Assembly: GCF_001469865.1 (NCBI RefSeq)
Contig: NZ_LOPV01000297.1
Coordinates: forward strand, 1 to 37,714
Direction: 5' to 3'
DNA from: Haloferax profundi
Lineage (GTDB): Archaea > Halobacteriota > Halobacteria > Halobacteriales > Haloferacaceae
Length of the DNA: 37,714 nucleotides
Positions 31,082 to 37,714 of the stretch are shown here, piece after piece. The notes beneath the pieces were generated by a model, which saw only the letters and a list, made by a program, of their open reading frames with translations, was not told the DNA's origin and ran no database searches. How positions within the stretch are numbered: position 1 is the stretch's first letter; every line of letters starts with the position of its first letter. The translations under genes and the position numbers were made by a program.

Positions 31082-31867
31082 ATGGCCGACTCGCCCCGCG
31101 TCGTCTCACTCGCCCCGAGTTCGACGGCAACTCTCGTCGCCGCTGGACTCGACTCTCACGTCGTGGCGACGACCGTCCACTCGCCACTGGACCGCCCCGC
31201 AGTCGGCGGCTGGTTGAACCCCGACTTCGACCGAATCAACGCACTCGACGCAGACGTCCTCTGTACCTGTGACGACCTCCAGCAGGACGTCGCTGACGAG
31301 GCGCGCGAGCGCGGATTCGACGTGTGTCACGTCGCGCCGACGACGCTCAGCGAGGTGTTCGAGACGTTCCCTACAATCTGTGCCGTCGCCGGCGACGCGG
31401 ACGCGGGAACTGCACTCGCCGACGACTGCCGGTCCCACCTCGACGCAGTTAGGGCGGCAGTCGCGGACGCATCTCGTCCGACAGTCTACTGCGAAGAGTG
31501 GACCGACCCGCCGATGGCGGCCGGAAACTGGGTCCCCGACGTTGTCCGGGTGGCGGGTGGGTCGTATCCGTTCGTCGACGCCGGCGAACGGTCGCGTGAA
31601 ATCTCCGCCGACGCCGTCGTCGCCGCCGACCCAGACCACGTCGTCCTCCACCCGTGCGGGAAGGGTGAGCGCGGTGACCCCGAAGCGTTCGAGGCTCGAC
31701 AGTGGGACGTCGACGCCGACGTTCACGCCGTCGACGACTCGCTTCTCAACCAACCGAGTCCCGCACTGATGGACGGTATCGACCGCCTCGCACGGTGTTT
31801 CCACTCGGACGTTGCCCTCCCCGACCCATGGTCCTCCTCGCAGACGGAATCCGATGGAAGGATATGA
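31082..31867 (+). CDS. BtuF-like substrate-binding domain without signal peptide
   Basis: A 261-residue protein with the fold of cobalamin/iron-chelate ABC-binding proteins. It starts RVVSLAPSSTATLVAAGL, the family's first strand, and continues VGGWLNPDFDRINALDADVLCTCDDL (the VGx-P-x-E-x-I-x-AL-x-PDLVL analogue), VAPTTLSEVFETFPTICAVAG and CEEWTDPPMAAGNWVPDVVRVAGG. No signal peptide, lipobox or twin-arginine motif precedes it, so it should be cytoplasmic. It cannot be an ordinary periplasmic carrier; a sensor or corrinoid-handling role is possible. The DUF84 gene follows 21 bp later and is probably co-transcribed. Confidence 0.8.
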   Translation: MADSPRVVSLAPSSTATLVAAGLDSHVVATTVHSPLDRPAVGGWLNPDFDRINALDADVLCTCDDLQQDVADEARERGFDVCHVAPTTLSEVFETFPTICAVAGDADAGTALADDCRSHLDAVRAAVADASRPTVYCEEWTDPPMAAGNWVPDVVRVAGGSYPFVDAGERSREISADAVVAADPDHVVLHPCGKGERGDPEAFEARQWDVDADVHAVDDSLLNQPSPALMDGIDRLARCFHSDVALPDPWSSSQTESDGRI

Positions 31868-31888
31868 CCGCACGCGTCCTCTGACGAC

Positions 31889-32416
31889 ATGGACATCGCG
31901 GTTGGAAGCGGCAACCCAGTGAAGCGGCGTGCAGTCGAACGGGCCGTCCCCCACGCCAGCGTGGCGGCAGTGGCCGTCGAGTCGGGCGTCTCGGAGCAAC
32001 CGGTCGGGCACGACGAGACTATCGCCGGCGCGGTCACTCGCGCGCGCCGGGCGTTCGACTCGGGAGACTACGACCTCGGCGTCGGTATCGAAGGTGGCGT
32101 CGCCGCCGTCCCGTCGAGTGACGACTCGGAAGACGAACTCTACCTCATCATGTGGGCCGCCGTGACCGACGGCGAGCGAGTGGGCCGGGGTGCTGGCCCG
32201 ACGTTCCCGCTTCCCGACCGCATCGCCGACAGAATTCGCGCTGGCGAGGAACTCGGTCCGGTGATGGACGAGGTTCTCGGAACCGACGACATCGCGAAGA
32301 ACGAGGGTGCCGCAGGTGCGTTCTCCGAGGGTCGAATCACTCGAACGGACGCGCTCGAATCGGCGGTGACGGCCGCACTCTCGCCGATTCGGAGCGACCT
32401 GTACAGGCCCCAGTAA
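31889..32416 (+). CDS. Inosine/xanthosine triphosphatase (DUF84, YjjX-like)
   Basis: A 175-residue house-cleaning NTPase, likely removing ITP/XTP from the nucleotide pool. It opens MDIAVGSGNPVKRRAVERA, the family's GSxNPVK phosphate-binding motif; other blocks are SGVSEQPVGHDETIAGAVTRARRA, DLGVGIEGGV and the metal-site region IMWAAVTDGERVGRGAGPTFPLP. GTDDIAKNEGAAGAFSEGRITRTD near the end is highly characteristic. The family length (about 170-180) is matched. Its stop lies 13 bp from the convergent aglD stop. Confidence 0.9.
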   Translation: MDIAVGSGNPVKRRAVERAVPHASVAAVAVESGVSEQPVGHDETIAGAVTRARRAFDSGDYDLGVGIEGGVAAVPSSDDSEDELYLIMWAAVTDGERVGRGAGPTFPLPDRIADRIRAGEELGPVMDEVLGTDDIAKNEGAAGAFSEGRITRTDALESAVTAALSPIRSDLYRPQ

Positions 32417-32429
32417 CGACGGACAGCGG

Positions 32430-34298
32430 CTATTCTGACTCGACGAACTCGCGTTCGCGTACGTCGGCGCTCTCTTCGACTGCCGTCGTCAGCGAGACGT
32501 TGAGCGAGAGCATCGACACGACGCCGCCGACGAGCGTGACGGCGTTCTTCACGGCGTGGTCGAGGACTGCCGCCGCGAGCGCAGTCGCCGGTGCGACCGG
32601 TGCGAGTGCGGCCATGAACACGGTGAAGGCGATTTCGTAGAGGCCGACGCCGCCCGGCGAGAGCGGGAGCACCTTGGCGAGGTTCCCAACACTCACGGCG
32701 AAGAAGGAGACGCCGACGAGGACGACGGGGTCGATGTCGACGCCGAGAGCGTAGAGGACGACGATAGCTGTCACCACGTCGATAGTCCAGACGGCGAGAC
32801 TCGACAGTCCGACGAGGCTGAACGCGGTGCGGTTGCCGGCGACGGCCTGGAGGTCGGAGACGAACTGCTCGATGATGTCGACGACGTACTCCACGTACGA
32901 GTCCGACGAGAATCGCCCGACGAACGCGCGGACGAAGTTTCGGTCGGCGCGGGCAGAGAGTGCGATACCGATGACGCCCGCGATGGCGACGAGGCCGACG
33001 CCGGTTGCGACGTAGGCGACGGTTCGCACGTCGTCTGCAGAGACGTCGACGGACCCACCGCTCACACCAGTCGCGAGGACGTTCGCGATGTCGGCGAGGC
33101 CGCCAGTCGCGGCGAGGCCGACGAGGACGGCCCCTGCGAGGCCGGCAATCGTGAGCAGGTCGAAGACGCGCTCGACGGCGAGAGAGGCGAAGCCTGACGG
33201 ATACGGGATACCACGTCGTGCCTTCACCACGTACGCACGCACGGCGTCGCCCGCGCGAGCGGGGAACACGAGGTTCCCTGTCTGACTGATGAAGATAGCG
33301 CCGGTGAGGAACCCCGCCTTCTCGTGGTAGCCGAGTTCGCGGAGGATGTCGCGGTAGCGAACGCCCCGAAGTGGCCACGAGAGGACGTAGATACCTGCTG
33401 CCGCCGCGACGAGTGCGGGATTCGCCTCTCCGAGGACGGACAGGACCTCAGAGGGGTCGATGTAGAGCGTCATCAGTGCCACGGCGACGAGCGTGAGGAG
33501 TAACCCGGCGGCGATAGTCACCCGCTGGGTGATGCGCGGGCGGACCGAGAGTTGCCACCACGTGCGCATAATCTGGCTCCCCATCCCGAGGATGTCGCGA
33601 ACTAGGTCGACTTTCGTGTCACCCTTTGGCTCCCAATCGACTGGGAACTCGGCGACGCGGAGGCCGGCGCGTTGCGCGCGGACGAGCATCTCGGTGTCCC
33701 AGAACCAGTGGTTGTCCTCGACGTCGTCGCGGAGCGTCACGAACGCGGTTCTGCTGAACGCCTTGAAGCCACACTGGTGGTCACGGAGGTCCGACCGAAG
33801 GAAGAACCGGACGAGGCCGTTGTAAACTTGACTCGGGAACCCGCGTTTGGCCGGGCGTTTGGCGACGTGTTCTGGCATCCAGCGCGACCCGGTTGCGACG
33901 TCGTACTCGCCCGAACGGACACGTTCGACCAACTCTTCGAGGTGTCGCATATCCGTCGCGAGGTCCGTGTCGAAGTAGACGAGTGTCTCGCCGTGGGCGG
34001 CGTCGAACGCGCGTTCGAGTGCGCCGCCGCGGCCGAGTCGTTCGTCGCTGTGATAGTGGCGAATCCGCTCGTCTTCGGACGCCATCCGGGTGGCGATTTC
34101 AGGAGTCCGGTCGTCGCACCCGTCTTCGGCGACGATGACCTCGAAGGCGTCGTTCGGGAGGAACGATTCGAGCGTCTCCACTGTCACGGTGACCGTGTTC
34201 TCGATGGTCCGCTCTTCGTTGTAGGCGGGGAGGACGACGCTCACTTCGACGCCGGTCGAGGGGGCGGTGACCGAGCGTCGGTCTGTCGGGCGACCCAT
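32430..34298 (-). CDS. aglD: AglD: dolichol-phosphate hexosyltransferase with flippase-like tail
   Basis: A 622-residue enzyme that in H. volcanii charges dolichol phosphate with the final mannose of the N-linked pentasaccharide on the S-layer glycoprotein. Residues 1-230 form the GT2 domain: VSVVLPAYNEERTIENTV, VIVAEDGCDD, LVYFDTDLATD with D110 and D112, and HWFWDTEMLV with D201. These fall at the positions I recall as needed for H. volcanii AglD. From about 255 on there are at least seven membrane helices of the lysylphosphatidylglycerol synthetase TM/flippase-like type, with NLVFPARAGDAVRAYV and VLPLSPGGVGLYEIAF conserved. It stands alone here, away from any aglB-type glycosylation cluster. 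Confidence 0.95.
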   Translation of the reverse strand: MGRPTDRRSVTAPSTGVEVSVVLPAYNEERTIENTVTVTVETLESFLPNDAFEVIVAEDGCDDRTPEIATRMASEDERIRHYHSDERLGRGGALERAFDAAHGETLVYFDTDLATDMRHLEELVERVRSGEYDVATGSRWMPEHVAKRPAKRGFPSQVYNGLVRFFLRSDLRDHQCGFKAFSRTAFVTLRDDVEDNHWFWDTEMLVRAQRAGLRVAEFPVDWEPKGDTKVDLVRDILGMGSQIMRTWWQLSVRPRITQRVTIAAGLLLTLVAVALMTLYIDPSEVLSVLGEANPALVAAAAGIYVLSWPLRGVRYRDILRELGYHEKAGFLTGAIFISQTGNLVFPARAGDAVRAYVVKARRGIPYPSGFASLAVERVFDLLTIAGLAGAVLVGLAATGGLADIANVLATGVSGGSVDVSADDVRTVAYVATGVGLVAIAGVIGIALSARADRNFVRAFVGRFSSDSYVEYVVDIIEQFVSDLQAVAGNRTAFSLVGLSSLAVWTIDVVTAIVVLYALGVDIDPVVLVGVSFFAVSVGNLAKVLPLSPGGVGLYEIAFTVFMAALAPVAPATALAAAVLDHAVKNAVTLVGGVVSMLSLNVSLTTAVEESADVREREFVESE

Positions 34299-34543
34299 TG
34301 TGGTGGTATGGCCGCTTTCCGCGTATGAATTTTCTGTCTCGCGTCGTTGAGTGTCTGTTCGCGGGACGCGTTCGACCGTCCCTTAATCGGGAGTGTTCGA
34401 CTTACGTGGCTGTTAGCTAACCGTACCTGCGACGGGTCGGACGCCTCTGCCGAAGCGCTGTTTCATCGACAAAATCGACAGACGACGGCGTGTTAACCTC
34501 GCGTACCAAACCCCTGATAGGCATCTCACTACTTTGTGGATGT

Positions 34544-34813
34544 ATGAGCACGACCGCCACCACGACCGCAGTCGAGGGGGACGTCCTCGACACCGGCAGT
34601 TCCCTCTCCGAGAAACAACGTCGCATCCTCGAGTACCTCCGCCGCAACGCGGACTCACAGATGTACTTCAAATCCCGCCTCATCGCCGAAGACCTCGACC
34701 TCTCGGCGAAGGAAGTCGGCGCGAACATGCGCCCGATTCTCGACGGCGAGTTCGACGTGACCGTCGAGAAGTGGGGGTACTCGTCGGGCACGACGTGGAA
34801 AGTTACAGTCTGA
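34544..34813 (+). CDS. Small winged-helix protein (haloarchaeal DUF)
   Basis: An 89-residue DNA-binding-like protein. After a Thr-rich, flexible N-terminus (about 24 residues) it has SLSEKQRRILEYLRRNADSQMYFKSRLIAEDLDLSAKEVGANMRPILD, a winged-helix HTH with the recognition helix at SAKEVGANM, followed by a beta wing DVTVEKWGYSSGTTWKVTV. It appears to match DUF7123, common in haloarchaea and uncharacterised. ATG 34544 was chosen; the in-frame upstream ATG (34490) would add residues unlike the family. A perfect palindrome GTTAGCTAAC lies at 34412-34421, between this gene and aglD, possibly a regulator site. Confidence 0.78.
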   Translation: MSTTATTTAVEGDVLDTGSSLSEKQRRILEYLRRNADSQMYFKSRLIAEDLDLSAKEVGANMRPILDGEFDVTVEKWGYSSGTTWKVTV

Positions 34814-35001
34814 GACCCCGCTGACGACACACGACCCTCACGCGCCCCCGGAACGCCGTGTCTCCCCCCGCGCGTTCCCCCTGGCATTCACCTCCTTTTC
34901 AGAGCACGACTTCGTGAGTAGCGTCGCTCGCTCTCAGTGTTCTCTGTACGGGGGAGCGAAATAATCGGAGAATCGAGGTAGTCTCTCACCGCCCGACCGC
35001 T

Positions 35002-35616
35002 TCAGGGGTCGAACCGAATCAACCCGGCGGCGTCGTCGGCGAACGATGCCGCGTCGGCACCGAAGGAGTCGGCGTAGCGAATCAAGAGTGTGATGACCGT
35101 CTCGGGTTCGCGAACGGCATAGCCATCTTCACGAGACAGCAGTCCGACTGCGTCGAGTTCCTTCGCGTAGGTACTCACCGTCGCTCGGGAGACGCCGAGT
35201 TTGTCTGCGAGTTTGCTCCCGGTGGTGTCTGGGTCGCGAAGGAGGTGGACGAGCATCCCACGCGGTGTGTCTCGGCGGAGGTAACCCAGTGCGGTCTGTT
35301 CGAACTCGGAGAATCGCCCGGCGGGGAAGAACCGCTTGTAGTCACCGTCACGACGGACTTCCAGCGTGCCAGCGTCGACGAGGGTTCGGAGGTGGTACTG
35401 TGTCTCACCAGTACCCAACTTCAACTCGTCGCGTACCTTCGAGAAGTGCGCACCCGGCGTGGAGGCGACGTACCCGACAATCGCGTCACGTGCGTCGCTC
35501 GACCCCGACTCGTCGTCGTCGCGTTTCCCGAGTCCCACGAGCGGTGTCGCGGCACCGAGTGCAGCGAACCGACGAAGGGTCGCACGCTTGTCGTCGTCTA
35601 TCCGGCGATTCGACAT
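35002..35616 (-). CDS. Two-HTH regulator with twin-arginine-like N-terminus
   Basis: A 204-residue protein with two winged-helix domains. The first (about 42-100) reads DAIVGYVASTPGAHFSKVRDELKLGTGETQYHLRTLVDAGTLEVRRDGDYKRFFP, the second (about 110-170) DTPRGMLVHLLRDPDTTGSKLADKLGVSRATVSTYAKELDAVGLLSR. This is the layout of archaeal two-HTH, MarR/ArsR-like regulators. Before them lies RRFAALGAATPLVGLGKR: two arginines, a short apolar stretch, then a charged linker, which resembles a weak Tat signal or membrane-proximal tag. The apolar stretch (about 13 residues) is too short for a standard helix, so it may simply be an N-terminal helix. Target genes are unknown. Confidence 0.78.
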   Translation of the reverse strand: MSNRRIDDDKRATLRRFAALGAATPLVGLGKRDDDESGSSDARDAIVGYVASTPGAHFSKVRDELKLGTGETQYHLRTLVDAGTLEVRRDGDYKRFFPAGRFSEFEQTALGYLRRDTPRGMLVHLLRDPDTTGSKLADKLGVSRATVSTYAKELDAVGLLSREDGYAVREPETVITLLIRYADSFGADAASFADDAAGLIRFDP

Positions 35617-35734
35617 CTACCTCCACATACGAGATGGCCCTAAGAAAAGCGCTTCGGGATGTTTGTGGTCTGATACCACGACTGTCATCGAATGCGACGG
35701 GTCGGCGCGGGGACTGCGCGAGTGTCGGCGTCGC

Positions 35735-36985
35735 CTATTCGAGGTCCTTCTCGAAGGTCATCTCTGACTCTTCGTCGGCGTCGGCGTCGTTCTGCTCCCC
35801 GTTGGACACTTCCGTGGCCGAGACAGTCTCGGATTCGTCAGACTCCGCGACGACTTCGTCGGAGGACTTGATAGGCTCTTCTTCCTCGTCTGCCTCGGCG
35901 ATGACCTCGTCGGGCGATTTGATGTCGTTGACTTCGGCACCGGCCTTGATGGCCTCTGCTTCCTGTTCGAGTTGTTCGACGTCCATCTCGGCGGCCTGGT
36001 CGATTTGGCCGAGAATCTCCTCGATATCGTCCAGTCCGATGAGTTCGCGCGTCTCTTCGTCGAACGCCTGACTGGTGAGGCCCTCGGCGTCCTGTACGTC
36101 GGAACCCGTCAGTTGCTTGCCGTACCGGCCGAGCAGCGACGTGAGTTCCTGCGGGAGGACGAACGTCGTCGACTCGCCCTGTCCGATGCGTTCGAGCGTC
36201 TCCATGCCTTTGTCGATGATAGCACGCTCACCCATCGACTCGGCGGACTTCGCACGCAGAACGGTCGAGATGGCGTCACCCTGCGCTTCGAGAATCTGCG
36301 ACTGCTTTTCACCTTGCGCGCGGATGATGTTCGACTGCTTTTCACCCTCTGCCTTCTCGACGGCGGAGCGACGCTCACCCTGCGCTTCGAGAATCATGGC
36401 ACGGCGACGGCGCTCGGCGGAGGTCTGTTGCTCCATCGCCTGCTGCACGTCGGCGCTCGGGTTGACTTCGCGGACTTCGACGGATTCCACGCGGACACCC
36501 CACTCGTCGGTGGGTTCGTCCAGTTCCTTGCGGATTCGCGCGTTGATCTCCTGTCGCTTGTTGAGCGTGTCGTCGAGTTCCATGTCGCCGAGGACTGCAC
36601 GGAGCGTCGTCTGCGCGAGGTTGGAGACGGCGCGCTTGTAGTCGTCGACTTCGAGGAACGCCTTCTTGGCGTCCATGACTTTGATGTAGACGACGGCGTC
36701 GGCGGTCACTGGCGAGTTGTCGCGGGTGATTGCCTCCTGCCGTGGCACGTCGAGCGTCTGCGTCCGCATGTCGAACGCGTAGGTCCGAGAGACGAACGGT
36801 GGGATGAAGTTGATACCCGGTTCGAGGAGTCGTCGGTACTCCCCGAAGACCGTGAGCGCCTTCTTCTCGTAGGCGTCCACGATCTCCACCATCTGGTACA
36901 CCGTGACCACCGCGAGGACGAGCACGAGGAGGCCTGCGACGGCACCCCCGAGTTCGAGTCCCAGCTGGAGGGCAATAAGGTCCAT
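35735..36985 (-). CDS. SPFH/stomatin-like membrane protein
   Basis: A 416-residue prohibitin/stomatin-family protein that should form large rings or scaffolds at the membrane. One N-terminal helix (AVAGLLVLVLAVVTVYQMVEIV) anchors it; the SPFH domain spans about 30-200 (VDAYEKKALTVFGEYRRLLEPGINFIPPFV, VTADAVVYIKVMDAKKAFLEV, WGVRVESVEVREVNPSADVQQAM). Then comes a coiled coil with a repeated AQGEKQS element (about 195-245: EAQGERRSAVEKAEGEKQSNI and so on). The last 90 residues are strongly acidic and disordered. The NfeD partner gene is immediately upstream. TATA-like AATACTTATCATA near 37010 suggests it also has its own promoter. Confidence 0.92.
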   Translation of the reverse strand: MDLIALQLGLELGGAVAGLLVLVLAVVTVYQMVEIVDAYEKKALTVFGEYRRLLEPGINFIPPFVSRTYAFDMRTQTLDVPRQEAITRDNSPVTADAVVYIKVMDAKKAFLEVDDYKRAVSNLAQTTLRAVLGDMELDDTLNKRQEINARIRKELDEPTDEWGVRVESVEVREVNPSADVQQAMEQQTSAERRRRAMILEAQGERRSAVEKAEGEKQSNIIRAQGEKQSQILEAQGDAISTVLRAKSAESMGERAIIDKGMETLERIGQGESTTFVLPQELTSLLGRYGKQLTGSDVQDAEGLTSQAFDEETRELIGLDDIEEILGQIDQAAEMDVEQLEQEAEAIKAGAEVNDIKSPDEVIAEADEEEEPIKSSDEVVAESDESETVSATEVSNGEQNDADADEESEMTFEKDLE

Positions 36986-37090
36986 AAGCCCGTCTAGGGT
37001 TGGCCGTATGATAAGTATTCGTGTACCATAGCAGTCACGTCTGACGGTTTTTCCAAGCCCGACGCGAGGGGTGCGACGTTCGAATCGGTG

Positions 37091-37684
37091 TTATGCCCGC
37101 TCTGCGTCTTCTGCTTCGCGCTCGCGTTCTGCCTGTTCTCGTCGGCGACGTGCCCGTTCTCTGGCGAGTTCGCGGTCGATTTCGTCCTCACCAGGTCCGA
37201 TTCCTTCGACGGTGACGACGTTACCGCCGCCGGGGTCGACGACGACCACCTCGCTCCCGACTTCGAGGTCCCCGTGGACCGACCGGGCGGCGTAGTAGGG
37301 GTTGAACCCGCCTTCGTCGAGTTTTACCTCGCCGTCGGTCGGCGTGACGCGTTCTGTGACTCGACCAGTCTTTCCTTTCAGCGCCGACGAATCGCTCGTC
37401 TTCCCCTCTCCTTTGCCACCGTACAGGTCGAATTCGCGGTACCCGTACAGCGCGAGGGCACCGAATCCGAAGACGAGGACGCCGAGGACGAGCGGTGTCG
37501 CAAACGGGCCGATGAGGAGACCGATGAGACCCGCGGCGAGGAGGGCGACACCGAGGACCACGAAGTGCGCACCGGGTGCCATCGCTTCGGCCAGAGAGAG
37601 ACCGAGTCCGGCGAGGACCAAGAGCAATGGAAGTGTCTCGGGTCCGATGAGGTCGAACTGCAACGGGAACGGCGGGTATGCCAT
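37091..37684 (-). CDS. NfeD-family membrane protein
   Basis: A 197-residue NfeD protein, usually the partner of stomatin-like proteins in bacteria and archaea. It starts with four hydrophobic segments (TLPLLLVLAGLGLSLAEAMAPG, FVVLGVALLAAGLIGLLIG, ATPLVLGVLVFGFGALALYGY), which lack the ClpP-like protease part of the long forms, followed by an OB-fold domain (about 100-160: GKTGRVTERVTPTDGEVKLDEGGF ... LEVGSEVVVVDPGGGNVVTVEGI) and a charged coiled tail (ELARERARRRREQAEREREAEDAERA). The SPFH gene follows 105 bp downstream on the same strand. The TATA-like TCTTAATC at the window edge lies about 25 bp from the ATG. Confidence 0.92.
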   Translation of the reverse strand: MAYPPFPLQFDLIGPETLPLLLVLAGLGLSLAEAMAPGAHFVVLGVALLAAGLIGLLIGPFATPLVLGVLVFGFGALALYGYREFDLYGGKGEGKTSDSSALKGKTGRVTERVTPTDGEVKLDEGGFNPYYAARSVHGDLEVGSEVVVVDPGGGNVVTVEGIGPGEDEIDRELARERARRRREQAEREREAEDAERA

Positions 37685-37714
37685 AGAGACTCTAGGGTCG
37701 TCGTCCGATTAAGA

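Noticed and set aside
34412-34421. Perfect palindrome GTTAGCTAAC upstream of the small HTH gene
   Set aside because: Ten bases of symmetry is weak by itself, and no second copy was noticed nearby. Mentioned with the gene but not called as an operator.
1-37714. tRNA genes, CRISPR arrays, intact insertion sequences or provirus genes
   Set aside because: Gaps were scanned for T-loop-like GTTCRANYC with paired arms, regularly spaced repeats, transposases and integrases. None was convincing.

Overview
The window is a high-GC stretch of a haloarchaeal chromosome, most likely Haloferax or a close relative. The proteins are strongly acidic, genes are packed on both strands, and many starts have a TATA-like box about 25-35 bp upstream, as expected for leaderless archaeal mRNAs. 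The content is archaeal: a thermosome subunit, LonB, TFB, archaeal NMN adenylyltransferase, the ADTH synthase / dehydroquinate synthase II route to aromatics, the CTAG methylase Zim and the N-glycosylation enzyme AglD. In AglD the acidic residues D110, D112 and D201 fall at the numbers I recall for the Haloferax volcanii protein. No tRNA, rRNA, CRISPR array, intact insertion sequence or provirus was recognised, so this is mainly core chromosome.

Layout. 1-8.7 kb: a 5'-truncated Nudix CoA pyrophosphatase, a DoxX membrane protein, a luciferase-like hypothetical, a DAO-family FAD oxidoreductase, a zinc-finger microprotein translationally coupled to Hsp20, a radical SAM protein fused to helix-hairpin-helix, a TRAM protein, a YkgJ cysteine-cluster protein, an MBL hydrolase and a winged-helix regulator. 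8.8-12.8 kb: a second zinc-finger microprotein, a methyltransferase, a GT2 glycosyltransferase, an amidohydrolase-fold protein lacking its metal-binding motifs, a Bat-type HTH regulator and a HalOD1 protein. 12.9-20 kb is rich in protein quality control: a thermosome subunit (cct3-like), the coupled set nadM / SAM hydrolase (DUF62) / TRIC channel, and lonB followed 6 bp later by a CPBP membrane protease.

20-28.5 kb is the aromatic amino-acid region: trpC, trpB and trpA overlap, and ADTH synthase follows closely. Further on come dehydroquinate synthase II and, on the other strand, dehydroquinate dehydratase. Two MGMT-fold genes bracket the trp/ADTH operon: one with an intact PCHR active site and one in which the acceptor cysteine is aspartate. 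About 1.1 kb after ogt has no recognisable gene. 28.5-37.7 kb: zim, tfb, a BtuF-like protein without a signal peptide, a DUF84 NTPase, aglD, a small HTH protein, a two-HTH regulator with an odd N-terminus, and an NfeD-SPFH membrane pair.

The most unusual points are: an in-frame insertion of about 34 codons in trpA, built of consecutive triloop hairpins including the very stable GCGAAGC core; two TGTACA boxes exactly 20 bp apart over the trpC core promoter, the same hexamer as the methanogen TrpY TRP box; the cysteine-less MGMT homologue; the metal-ligand-less amidohydrolase; and several microprotein/enzyme couplings.
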